Assembly (NCBI GenBank): GCA_016801845.1
Contig: CM028912.1
Location: 6,943,501 to 7,007,500, forward strand
Direction: 5' to 3'
From: Polydactylus sextarius
Taxonomy: Eukaryota; Chordata; Actinopteri; Polynemidae
DNA: 64,000 bases
The notes beneath the pieces were generated by a model that worked only from the letters and a program-made list of their open reading frames with translations, did not search any database and had not been told where the DNA came from. The position numbers and the translations under genes were made by a program. Positions 54,296-64,000 of the stretch are shown here, one piece after another. Numbering within the stretch: position 1 is the stretch's first letter; every line of letters begins with the position of its first letter.

Positions 54296-55123
54296 TTTTA
54301 GCACTTGCAACACCTTTTATTATATTTGTATGCAGTAAAATTCTTATCACAATAAGGAAGGAAACACCTCTTAAAACTTTGAACAAAAGCACATAACGAA
54401 ACAACTGCCCATGTTTAGCTCGTAATTGTACATATTTATAGTAAAGAAACATTCTTTATAAATACTGTTTCATCTGTAGCAAGTAAATACCATAATTTAA
54501 TTACAAATGGATAAATATGGCAGTTGATATTTACAAAAAGGGATGGGTGTAGTTACAGAAAATTCGAACGGCACAACGTTTATTTTTCCTCACAATCTTC
54601 CAGATAGTATTTCACAATTCAAACTTGCAAAGCACAAAACATCACAAGTTAAGCCCAGCAAACTAAAATATACATTCACAAGCATAATATTGTGGTCTGT
54701 TTGAGTTAAATGTTAACTTTGGCACTCTTTCCAGTTTATAGGTGTTTAGTATAGTACAATCAATTTGCCTTTAAGATCACAATATTCAACATTATAGTAC
54801 AATTTTATTGTAATATGTGCACTAAAAGTCCAGTTAGAGAAATAGCTACCATTGAAGGAACATCTATACACCAAAGACTGACAAACTATCACAACCAATG
54901 GGAAAGTGGGCTTTTAGTAATTATTTACAATATGAAATACACCTCGACTATTATACATATTTTCCTCTGTTGGTTATCGTCATCTTCCCTGGCGAATCAA
55001 AAATAGCAAAATAAAAAATAAACAAATGTTTTGTGTGCCTCTCGTGTGCACGTGTCCCAAAATCTCCTGCTGGATGTTCCAGTGCTGTGAAATGAGTGTG
55101 TGTTGCTTCATTTCATCTGAGTC
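54296..55123 (-). other. zic2a: zic2a 3' UTR (inferred)
   Basis: After the stop codon (55124-55126 on minus) the sequence is AT-rich, non-repetitive and free of long reading frames. AATAAA hexamers occur on the minus strand at 54809-54804, 54584-54579 and 54321-54316. The last is followed by GTGTTGCAAGTGCTAAAATA and then a T-rich stretch, a plausible cleavage context, giving a UTR of about 0.8 kb. Two Pumilio-type TGTAAATA elements lie at 54929-54922 and 54535-54528, suggesting post-transcriptional control. Which poly(A) site is used is not known. Confidence 0.6.
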
Positions 55124-57865
55124 CTACACATACCATTCACTGAAATTGGAGGATAGGCCACTGTGGCTGGTGGTGTTGTGGACAGCTGAGGCTGGGGACA
55201 GGGTGGTGTTGCTTTGGGTCTCGGTGGTGGGAGACACCAGGCCTGGAGGTGTGGACGATTCATACCCAGAGCTGGCTGCTGGTGATGAGTCTGATGCTGG
55301 TGGGGATGATTCATGGACCTGGGGAGATAATAATTTTAAAATAAATAAATAACTACAAATAAGTATTTAAAATCTGACAAATGAAACATAAGCCCATATG
55401 AATTTAAATGTGGTTTTAAATTCACAACAGAACCTGTCATTTTATGCACAAACATTTTACAGGCCTGGCTCTGTGAAACGATGTATTTACCTTCATGTGT
55501 TTTCTTAGGGAGCTGGGATGTGTGTAGGACTTGTCACACATTTTGCAGAGATATGGTTTGTCCGACGTGTGAACGTGCATGTGTTTCTTTCGGTCGCTGC
55601 TGTTTGCAAACCTTCTGTCGCAACCCTCAAACTCACACTGGAACGGCTTCTCTCCTGATAAAAGAAAAAAGAAGAAGAAACAGTCAGACCTTTATTTTCG
55701 TATTTTTTTTTTTTTTACTCAGAAATGCTTCAGGCTGAATATGTAACAAGGGAATTGCGCTGATTTCAAGCGTAAAAATTCAAAATGCAAAAAAGTTGAG
55801 TTTAACTGCATGGATTGTCTCCTAAAAAATTCACAGCAATCACATTTTTTTTCTTCCAAAAACTCACATTGTGGCACGAATACAAAAGTTTAACGCATAA
55901 TTTTGCAAATGAGATGGGGGAGTTGCTACATCTTATTTAGCCTAAATAATGCGCATAGTGATTTGGAAGGGGGGTGGGAGAGGGGAGCGAGGACAGGGAG
56001 AGAGGGAGGGGGGCAAGGCCGTCCTCAGTAGGCCTACAGAAGGCGTACCATTTGCTGGGAGACAATAAAAATCTAATTAGCACCTGGCCAATTCCACGGC
56101 ACCGCACTGTAATGTATTTCCCTAGAAAATAAGTCCAAATGTGAAAGGCTGGTAATGGCCCTGTCTGGCACCTTAGCTCCTGTCAAAGGGACTCATGAGA
56201 AAACAAAAGGCGATCCTCCGCGCGTAAACAGTGAGACTTAGTGGTGCTGTGCTCGGCTAAATCTACACCCCACAACACATAACTCCTACACAAACAAAAA
56301 GAGTAGAGAGGAGGGGGGGATAAATACAATAATTATCTCGTAAGAAAAAAAATCTATATGAAAACGCCGGGAAGCGATGTGAGCTGTAAAGCGCAGTGTC
56401 AGTGTCGTGAACAAGCTGCGTTAAACCAACTGAGATGATTTACTACCAGCCTTGCTGCTCCATGATGCACGCAACGCGCTCCCACACTCCCCTTTGACCC
56501 ATTTTAAAGTTTACCCCCCTCCTCCCAAAACAATAAAACATGGACACCCCGAGTTAAATCTTTTTTTTTTTTCTTTTTTTTTTTGGAAATGTGTCACAGC
56601 AGCAGTTGTGTTTCCACTGTGGCCGATTACTGATGGAAAGGAATTATCCCACTATTCTAAACTGTTTATTTACATTTACTTTTCTAATTCTTATCTACAG
56701 TAGCAACCTTAAATATAAACTCTTATAATCAAATCTTAATTTGTGCGTTTCGGTTTATGTACAACACAAAAACAATCTACAGCAAAAACAAACGCACATG
56801 TACGCGTATTAATGCAATATCAACATCCTCGCTAAGCTATTTTACAATTTTTAAAAACAGTAAAAGATTTTTCACATCGATATGACAATTACCTGTATGT
56901 GTTCTCTTGTGGATCTTCAAGTTTTCCGACCGTGCGAAGACCTTTCCACAGCCGGGGAACGGGCATGGAAAAGGCTTCTCCCCGGTGTGTACCCGAATGT
57001 GGTTAACCAGTTTGTATTTCGCCTTGAACGGTTTGCTCTCCCGGGAGCAATCCTCCCAGAAACAGACGTGGTTTGTCTGCTCCGGTCCACCGACATGCTC
57101 CACCGAGACGTGCGTGACCAACTCGTGCATGGTGCTAAAAGTTTTGTTGCAACACTTCTTTGGGTTGCTGAGCTGCTCGGGGTCGATCCACTTGCAGATG
57201 AGCTCCTGTTTGATACACTGTTGTCTCATGTAGCGGAAAAAGGCACCGGGGTGGTGATGGGCTGCCATGTTCATCCCCATGTTCATATTCATGGAGCCGT
57301 ACTGGTTGTGGAGCTGCGCGGCCGAGTACGGGTCGGTCCTCGGGCTGGAAACCTGGTGGTACTGATCGGAGCGTCCGAAAACTTCTCCCGGTAGTCCGAG
57401 CCTCATTTGCCCGTTCAGGACATTCGGGGATCCGTGGGACCCATGCTGGTCGTGGATCCCGGGGAACAGAATGTGGCCTTGAGTGTCTGTGTGGGAGTGA
57501 TGGAGGGATCCCGCCGTGGGGCCAAAAATAGTATGTTGGCTGCTCGCCGGAGAGGATTCTCCGAAGCCACGACTGCGAAAGAGAAAGTCCCTGGTGGAGT
57601 TAAAAGGAGAGCTTGCATACGACGTGACATGGGCGGCGTGAGCCCCCAGAGCCGCAGCAGGGTAGCCCGGCGCCTGGGTGGTGAAGGCAGAGCTCTGTCC
57701 CGGAGAGAGATCATGGTTCAGCTTAAACGCACCCATGTGTGCGGAGTCTACAAAGCTATTTTGTGCCAAACTCAAGTCTCTCTCCTGCATCTCGCTCGCT
57801 GAGTGATGCCTGGCAAACGAGCCCACTCCCAGTCCGGGGAACTGGTGACCAGCATCCAGTAACAT
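55124..57865 (-). CDS. zic2a: Zic family transcription factor Zic2a (three coding exons, complete)
   Basis: The coding sequence is the join of 56893-57865, 55491-55654 and 55124-55318 on the minus strand: 1332 nt, 443 residues. The start MLLDAGHQFPGLGVGSFARH matches the Zic1/2/3 N-terminus, and LSLAQNSFVDS, NGQMRLGLPGEVFGRS and RQQCIKQELICKW are Zic2-type. The ZOC motif STRDFL lies at residues 90-95 and the ZF-NC segment at about 207-223. Five C2H2 fingers follow: ZF1 C224/C239/H252/H257, ZF2 C268/C273/H289/H293, ZF3 C301/C306/H319/H323, ZF4 C331/C336/H349/H353, ZF5 C361/C364/H377/H381. The C-terminus is Ser/Thr-rich and ends FSEWYV. Introns are GT-AG and interrupt after the ZF3 linker (phase 1) and inside ZF5 (phase 0), as in other Zic2 genes. 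Mammalian poly-Ala and long poly-His runs are absent. Unusual residues are Cys238 beside ligand Cys239, and Ser in place of Asn in the C-terminal motif. The nuclear DNA-binding role in neural patterning is known for the family. The a-paralogue call rests on the adjacent zic5. Confidence 0.96.
55319..55490 (-). other. zic2a: zic2a intron 2
   Basis: This is a 172-bp GT-AG intron. Read on the minus strand, the donor is AAG|gtaaat at 55490 and the acceptor is ctccccag at 55319. It is phase 0, between Lys379 and Val380, inside zinc finger 5. It is AT-rich and holds no other visible feature. Confidence 0.93.
55655..56892 (-). other. zic2a: zic2a intron 1
   Basis: This is a 1238-bp GT-AG intron. 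On the minus strand the donor is ACAG|gtaatt at 56892 and the acceptor is ttttatcag at 55655. It is phase 1, splitting the Gly325 codon of the linker between zinc fingers 3 and 4. Most of it is AT-rich with A/T runs (for example 56561-56584). The block 56050-56230 is more complex and is listed separately. Confidence 0.92.
56050..56230. promoter_or_regulatory. Candidate intronic conserved element of zic2a
   Basis: A non-repetitive block inside intron 1 contains ATCTAATTAG (a homeodomain-type TAATTA core) followed by a CACCTG E-box and GCCAATTCC, with no simple repeats. Its texture differs from the A/T-run-rich intron around it. The regulatory role is inferred and no alignment was available. 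Confidence 0.35.
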
Positions 57866-58560
57866 TATTTCAGAAAGAAAATTGTTCTTACTGTTTTAAA
57901 TCAGCGTAGGGCTCAGAGCTACAACGAATAAGTTAAAAAAAGAAAATGAAAAAAACAATAAAATAAAATTTAAAAAAATCAAATGTTGATGCTGGAACGC
58001 AACGATTCAACTTCCAACCTTAGAAACACCATATCAGGTGTGAGTGAAAAAGGCTGCTCCGATCATGAAGAAAAAATCAGCTTGTCTTAACGAAGACTGA
58101 ATTTACTTCTAGTTAACTTGGGACTGAAAAATCCAAATGTAACGAAGTGAAGAGTTTCCCGGTGTCCTCTCCTCTTGACTGCGACAGTTGGTTGCGTTAA
58201 AATGCACTCGAAGAATTAAATAATTATCTTACTGGGTGTCCTCTACGCACACGGGGCGAGAGTAGTTGGGAGCATCTCAAAAAATTCGCTGTTCCGATTG
58301 GGCATGTATTTATTTCTCTGGCTTTGCCTGTGTGTTTATCGCGGAGGGTCCCTGTTTCTCCGTGGACTGGCTCTACCTCCTCTTCCGCCCCCTTTAACTG
58401 GAGCCCGGTCATTCGTTCCTCGCAGCCTCATTGGCCACTGCGCCTCATCAATCCCAGGTGCCCCTCCAATAGCAGGTAGCGCTTTGGCGACTTAATAGCG
58501 CAACGCCATTTTCCACTAATAATTACCGCCTACTTTTAGGAGAACATTTGGGGGGTATAG
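57866..58560 (-). promoter_or_regulatory. zic2a: zic2a 5' UTR and core promoter region (inferred)
   Basis: Upstream of the zic2a ATG, an A/T-rich 5' leader (57866-58000) gives way to more CpG-containing sequence. On the minus strand a CCAAT box lies at 58434-58430 and a second at 58301-58297, with a TATA-like AAATAAAT at 58315-58308. On the plus strand there is a CCAAT at 58466-58470. A pyrimidine-rich tract ending in ttgtag on the minus strand (acceptor at 57920-57919) could be a 3' splice site, so a 5' UTR intron is possible. The start site was not determined. Confidence 0.5.
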
Positions 58561-59718
58561 AGGCGAAAAAGAACACGACAAGAGAGAGGAGCGAACAGAT
58601 TTTTTTGTTGTTTACGTTTCGTGGGTGTCAAGTTGTAGAATAAGTAGTAGTGGTAAAAGATCAAATATGATATTTGACAGCAGCTAAACATATACATACA
58701 TATATATTTACATTAAAATGAAAATATGTGATTTGGTTATTTAATATTGACTTAATTAAAATATAACGAAAAAAACGCTTTATTTGTTATAGATTATAAA
58801 ACTAATACAGAGATCACGCGCTGTTACTGTGACAAACGTGGAGCCGTGTTCCAACATATCACTGTTAAGACTCTATCTACTAATGTAAAAATGCTCACTA
58901 CGCATGTCAGCGTCAGCACAACTGCAGAAAAGACATCTGCAAAGCATCATACACTGCATGGATATTAAATGATTTGATTAACTTAACTTGAAGTGTAGCT
59001 ACTGAGGTGGAGGAGGGGGTTGAATCTGTGGCGAAAGCGCGTGGCAAATAGTTATTGTAGAAATATAATATAATAAAATACAATGAGATGTTTTTATTAC
59101 TGTTGTTTTTTTTAAACAAACTAATGTAGTCATACTGTAACGCCTGGTTTAAACATAATAAATTGCTGCGTTTGGATCCACTCATATATATATATAATAT
59201 AATAATAATAATAATCATAATAATCAATTATTAAATGAAGTTTATAGGATCATTTAAATGTGATGAAACTCTACAGCCAGTTAAAATCACCACAGCTGAA
59301 AAAGCATGCGTGGCTCCATATGGAGTCCAGTGTTTTTTCTTTTCTTTTTTCACTGGTTGTAGAACCACAACTGGGCCTTTAGTGGTGCTCCAGTGCTCAC
59401 ACTGGCAACCACCAGTGGTTGTTAGGTCGTTTTTTTTTTTTGTTTTTTTTTCCTTTTTTAATGGTCCCATATGTTGCTGGTTCTACTTCCTCGGTGGTTC
59501 TCACATTCACCACACCAATTAAGTGACATGCTATGGTGGTGAACTGCGCTCAGATCCAACTAAACCATTATTGACCTGTAAGGTCGAGGCGTCTCATGAA
59601 CTCACTATAATAAAAAAGGTTTAGCAATAAAAGTCATGTCTGTAGCTGATGTTGAGTTGGGGATGTCATGGTGCTCTGTGAAAACGATGTCCTCTACATA
59701 ACAATAGGCTGCATCCAT

Positions 59719-59744
59719 ACACACACACACACACACACACACAC
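59719..59744. repeat. (CA)n microsatellite
   Basis: About 13 CA units in the zic2a-zic5 spacer. Confidence 0.95.
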
Positions 59745-60579
59745 TGCTTGTAGTCTTAACTAACATTTTCTCCACTGGGATTTGTTTTTTAGTTCCCATA
59801 TAGGCAACAAATAAGTTGAACTAAAAGAAGGAAGTCATTTAAATAAAAACAACAAGGATTCGCTTCATGTACTGGCAACTTTCCATTAAAAGCACGCACT
59901 GATTGAGCGTTCAAACGGGGACATGGAGGCCGTACACCACAGCTGCTCCTTCAAGTACAAGTCAAAAGGAAGTTTACTTACATTTTCACCAAATGAAAAT
60001 CCCACGAGTTCTCCCGTTTCCAACACACAACATAAATTTTCTCTGCCTCCCTCTCCCCCCTCCTCTCTCTCTCTTTCTCGGCTCTCCGGTCCTCTGCTGT
60101 AAAGCGACAAATAATGGTGAAGTCGAGGGAAACGTTTAAAAACTTTCTTTTTGAAATAGTGTGTCTCTTAGCTCAGAGTGGGACAGGCTGAGCGTTGTGT
60201 GCCATTCTTCCAAGTCTATTTCGACCCGCACCACAGGAAACACAGGAGCTGATCCAAGTTCAAAGTCACGTCTGCCGACCCTTATAAGAAGTTCTTTATT
60301 TCTCTGAAAACCACAAAACCTTCCCCAGATAGGGAAAAAAGCGAGAGAATAAAAAAAAGGGGGAAAAAAATCAATCGGGCAGAGGCACATGGCTGCGAGT
60401 TTTCCTTCTGTTTGGAGAAGAAAGGGGGTCTAGCCTATTGAAAATCCCCCAAAGACCAGTATTTCAACAGGTTTTAGCAGCAGCAACACACATTGAGACA
60501 TGACATACAGATGTAAAATATAAATCACATGAAATATTACTCTGAATGCGATCTCGACTAACAATCTTTAAGCCTCGAG

Positions 60580-60830
60580 TGTGTTGAAAACGTTGTCAAT
60601 ACAGTCAATAGTCGTGATCACACAAGTGCGCTATGCCCGTGTATTATTATTATGAAGGGGTGGGTTGGGGGGGTCATATTCTTTTTCTGTGCTATCTGAC
60701 AATATCAATATGTTGACACACTGGAAGGTTACTTGTGTGGCTTCCTTGACCTTGTGTTTCATGGGTGTTTGACCTCTGACCCGTTAAGACCACATATGCT
60801 GCCCTCTTGACTCCTTTTGGTAAAATAACC
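60580..60830. promoter_or_regulatory. Candidate shared zic2a/zic5 enhancer with nuclear-receptor sites
   Basis: A complex block between the genes. It contains TGACCTCTGACCC at 60770-60782, which on the minus strand is a DR1 nuclear-receptor element (GGGTCA G AGGTCA). Nearby is TTGACCTTG, the complement of an extended ERR/SF1-type half-site, at about 60747-60755. The enhancer role is inferred. Confidence 0.35.
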
Positions 60831-60857
60831 CTGTTTATGACAAAGCGTCTTTGTTTT

Positions 60858-60936
60858 AGAGAGAGAGAGAGAGACAGAAAGAGACAGAGAGAGACAGACA
60901 GAGAGAGAGAGGGAGAGAGAGAGAGGAGAGAGAGAG
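60858..60936. repeat. (GA)n purine tract
   Basis: Interrupted GA repeat of about 80 bp, all purine apart from a few C. It lies about 2.3 kb upstream of zic5. Confidence 0.94.
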
Positions 60937-62949
60937 GTTTGAGACTTCCCCTTCTTTCGTCTGAGGCATCGACAGCTTTAGGTAATTTAGAAGCTACAAG
61001 TCAATAGTTTAAGAGTTGGTGGTAATTTAACAGTTTCCCTTATGTTTCAATTATTATGTTATTTCAAAATAAAAGTAATCATTAAACAATATATAAATAT
61101 TGTATTTGTATGTATTTGAGATGATCAATTTAACGTGAAAGAAACAGGAGCCTTGAAAAAACCCCAATAATAAATAATGCACCTACTGACCCTGTGTGTT
61201 TTATGGGTTTTCAGAAGCTCTCTCATTGGAGCAGAACAAATTTCATTTATTCAGTTAAAAAAATTAAAATCCCCCGTGACAACGGGACACAAGTGGGAAT
61301 AGGTTTTAAAAAAATATTTTTTTGAAAATTAAAAAATATGTTCACACTGATAGAAAAAATAAATAATGAACCTGTATCACCTGCGTAAGTGAATGAAAAA
61401 GGGCAGCTGTTAATAAGAAATAAACTGACAGTTGGAAAATAAGTGGGAAAAGCTTGTTTGGATGTAAATTGAGGAATTTCCTTTTTTTAACAAAACGTTT
61501 TTTTTTTAATTATTTTGTAAGACTGCAACAGCCTATATGTGGGTTTTTAAAACTTTCCAAAACCTCCAGCTTCAGTTGTTATTATCAAGTTTATTATCAA
61601 GTTTTGGCCAGAGAAGCACGTGCAACAGGCCAGTAACATGTGAACTCTCCTTTTTCTCTCTGACACGATAGAAACGGTTATGATGGATTTATATATTTTT
61701 GAGTGGATGTGTTTTTTACAGTCAGCACCTGATCAAGTTAACAGAAGAAGAAGAAAACAACAAACAAAAAAACTTTGCACAACAAGATGACCTGGCGATT
61801 TGTAGTTTGAGGCCAGTTACCGCAGATCGATTGGAAAAGGTGTCTGAATTGAGACATATCAATGACAGACACACGTCCTGCTGTCAACGGGGACCATTCA
61901 AACGGCGTCATCCGTCACATAACTTACACCAACAACTAACATCACAAAAAAAAAAAAAAAACATGTTTAGTTTATTTGCTGGGGAAGAAAAAATATCATG
62001 AGAACTTCTGTTTTAGATACCTCCTAATAAATTCTCTAAAATAATATTATAATTAACGCTTTAATATTTACTGCTGGATGTTTATAACTCTGGCAAAGCT
62101 TTGCTTTAAATTTTAATAAATGGAAAACAAGATTTAAAATATTTTAATGACATTTTATTTCTCTGGGGAATAATGAAAAATAGCTCTATAAATAAAAACT
62201 GAAGACATTTTTTATTGGTTTTCCTAACTTAAGTATTATATTATGATTGGAGTGACAGCCTACATCAGCCCAAAGCACATTTAAAAGCTTCTTTAAATTC
62301 AAGAGCAACAGTCACATTAACCTATTCAAATTAACATGCGAGGAAAATGAATCAAATCCATATGATGCTGATGATGATTAATAACCGCAACAGAGAGGAT
62401 ATACTGGATAACACTTCAAAGAACCAGCAAAAAAAGAGGGAATCATATTTCTACGATGATCTTATTTATTTTATATTATTTTTCCAACAACAGTTTTTTT
62501 TTTTTTTTTTAGTAAAATACTGCTTTTTTAGAAGTTCGCTCTAATTATTTTATAATTTCCTTATTTGTCTGTGCAGCTACATGTTGGTCCTTATGTTAAT
62601 TTGTTAACTTCAAAATGTCCAAATACGTGTTTGTTATTTTTTAAGTCTTTGTTGCACATCTATACACGCTCATATACACCGATGCAAAGACCCGCGCTCT
62701 TTATTTATTTATATATTTTTTTTCATTTTATCTCCTCTCTTTCTTTCTTTCTTTCTATTCCCCTATGGCGACATGAAATCAATAGTAAGGCACTTAGACA
62801 AAACCAAGCCAGAGATTAACTAGACTGCACTTGTCACATAAACTGACATTTCGGCGGTCATCCACATGCACCAGCACCAGTAAACAGAAAGCCGCACAAA
62901 CAGAACTGCTGGTAACTCTGTGAGTACAACTTTTTGGAGTCAACGGCGA

Positions 62950-63269
62950 TAAAGAGAGTGAGGGGGCGGAACCCTGCTGAGCCCCTGCGCTGAACGACAG
63001 CCAATCGCTTCGTTCTCCTAACTGCCAGTCACCGAAATCCGTCCAATACCCGCAGTGCCATTTCTAAACTGTATTCCCCACTGTGTCCTCCAACTGTTGT
63101 ATGTTCTGCCAATCGCTTGAGGACAGAGTGGGAAAAGGAGCAAGCAGAGTTAGAAGCCGGACAAAAGAACTTATAGACCCCTTATATACATATTTTTCCT
63201 AATGTTTTAGAGAGCGTGGTGTGGTGAAAAACAATTGCGGTGAGTTCGGATGGACTAGTCAGTGTAGTT
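62950..63269 (+). promoter_or_regulatory. zic5: zic5 promoter and 5' UTR (inferred)
   Basis: The block carries a GC box (GGGGGCGGAACC near 62962), CCAAT elements in AGCCAATCGC, GTCCAATACC and TGCCAATCGC contexts, and a TATA-like TTATATACATA at 63182. The TATA-like element would place a start near 63210 and leave a leader of about 60 nt. Two minimal upstream open frames, ATG TTT TAG (63202-63210) and ATG GAC TAG (63250-63258), precede the zic5 ATG; the second lies in the likely leader. Confidence 0.55.
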
Positions 63270-64000
63270 ATGGAACCCCCTTTAAGCAAGAGGAATCCAG
63301 CGATAAGATTAGCGGATTTGGCAGCGACTCAACCCCTTCCTCATCAGAATATGACAGGCTTCCCGGGGCTAGGGGGGCATCACCCTCTCTCCCACCATGC
63401 CCACCTCCACCCTGGGGAGCTGGGCAACGACCCCGGAGTGGCACTCACTCCATTTGGACCAGAGCACATGGCACAGACAAATGCTCTCAAACTTAGCCCA
63501 TCTCAGCACATTCAGAGCCATCCCGAAGCCCAGACCGCGGCATCTTTCACTTCTGCTCAGACCACAGTTGGTTTCCCCGTGGCTCACCCCCACTCAGGCT
63601 ACTCAAGCAGCAGGGACTTCATCCTCAGGAGAGAACTCTCAGCCTCTGCTATGCATGCACTTGGCGACCAGCATAGTTCCGCCTCCTCCCCTCATCACCA
63701 TGGCATGTTCATCTCCCCAACAGGTGCTTATGGGCACACGGAAAGTGGGGCCCATTCACTTTTTACTGGACTTCACGACCAGGCGTCCCCAGGTGCCCAC
63801 CACCATGCCCTCAATGGGCAGATGCGCCTGGGTATACCGGGGGACATCTACGGCAGGCCAGAGCACTTCGGGCACAGGCCAGAGCACTATGGACCCTCTT
63901 CTCTTCACAGCTACAACTCCATGAACCTCAATGTGAACATCGCTTCAGCTCCTCACGGAGCGGCGGGGGCGTTTTTAAGATACATGCGGCAGCCCATAAA
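63270..64000 (+). CDS. zic5: Zic family transcription factor Zic5, 5' part of exon 1 (truncated by window end)
   Basis: The frame is open from ATG 63270 to the window edge (243 codons plus 2 nt). It begins MEPPLSKRNPAIRLADLAA, the diagnostic Zic5 N-terminus, and continues with MTGFPGLGG, DPGVALTPFGPEHMAQ, the ZOC motif SSRDFILRREL (about residues 113-123), NGQMRLGIPGDIYGR and SYNSMNLNVNI. It breaks off at GAFLRYMRQPIK, the ZF-NC segment just before zinc finger 1. An in-frame TGA at 63225-63227 with no ATG between supports this start. The start context is good (G at -3, G at +4). Long Pro and Ala runs of mammalian ZIC5 are missing, as expected for fish. The gene is divergent from zic2a, 5.4 kb away. 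Zinc fingers and the 3' end are outside the window. Known family role: C2H2 regulator of neural crest and midbrain development, co-expressed with zic2a. Confidence 0.95.
   Translation, partial: MEPPLSKRNPAIRLADLAATQPLPHQNMTGFPGLGGHHPLSHHAHLHPGELGNDPGVALTPFGPEHMAQTNALKLSPSQHIQSHPEAQTAASFTSAQTTVGFPVAHPHSGYSSSRDFILRRELSASAMHALGDQHSSASSPHHHGMFISPTGAYGHTESGAHSLFTGLHDQASPGAHHHALNGQMRLGIPGDIYGRPEHFGHRPEHYGPSSLHSYNSMNLNVNIASAPHGAAGAFLRYMRQPI

Larger units (their letters stand above)
58561..62949. other. zic2a-zic5 intergenic region, no gene seen
   Basis: AT-rich spacer between the divergent genes. It contains an AT/AAT-rich stretch near 59180-59225, a (CA)n at 59719-59744, a purine (GA)n tract at 60858-60936, a candidate regulatory block at 60580-60830, and several poly-A/T runs. 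No convincing reading frame is present. Enhancers shared by the two genes are expected here but are not provable from one sequence. Confidence 0.6.

Noticed and set aside
56882..57394. Plus-strand frame of 170 codons
   Set aside because: Antisense of zic2a exon 1; the minus strand encodes recognisable Zic2 zinc fingers.
59281..59420. Partly palindromic CCACTGG/ACCACAACTGG words suggesting a small inverted-repeat transposon
   Set aside because: Arms do not pair over a useful length and no target-site duplication was found.
63397..63924. Plus frame of 175 codons, and the frame at 63221-63496
   Set aside because: Out-of-frame shadows of zic5; the true frame starts at 63270 and stays open to the window end.

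Overview
The window is vertebrate nuclear DNA, most likely from a teleost fish, probably a percomorph. The evidence is: large GT-AG introns; dense (CA)n/(GT)n, (TA)n and (GA)n microsatellites; long A/T runs; an interspersed repeat with a TTAGCATGCTAA core of a kind I associate with percomorph genomes; and a divergent zic2a/zic5 gene pair encoding fish-like proteins without the long alanine and histidine runs of mammalian ZIC2.

Layout. (1) 1-54,295 is a gene desert downstream of zic2a. I find no recognisable coding exon in it. It holds microsatellites, several perfect inverted repeats, and islands of complex, non-repetitive sequence rich in TAATTA-type homeodomain cores and X-box-like sites. 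These islands are candidate conserved non-coding elements (CNEs) for the zic pair. (2) 51,340-52,480 is a CpG-richer patch with a palindromic NRF1-type site, a possible unannotated promoter. (3) 54,296-57,865 (minus) is zic2a with a likely 3' UTR and three coding exons: 56,893-57,865, 55,491-55,654 and 55,124-55,318. Together they encode 443 residues with ZOC, ZF-NC and five C2H2 fingers. (4) 57,866-63,269 is the shared intergenic regulatory region, with promoter-like blocks at both ends. (5) 63,270-64,000 (plus) is the 5' part of zic5 exon 1, cut by the window edge just before the first zinc finger.

Zic2 and Zic5 are Gli-related C2H2 transcription factors acting in dorsal neural tube, midbrain and neural crest development. 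The head-to-head arrangement of about 5.4 kb suggests shared promoters and enhancers, and the desert on the zic2a side is the natural place for long-range enhancers. Gene identities, splice sites and reading frames were read directly from the sequence. CNE and promoter calls are inferences from sequence texture and motifs, and need cross-species alignment.
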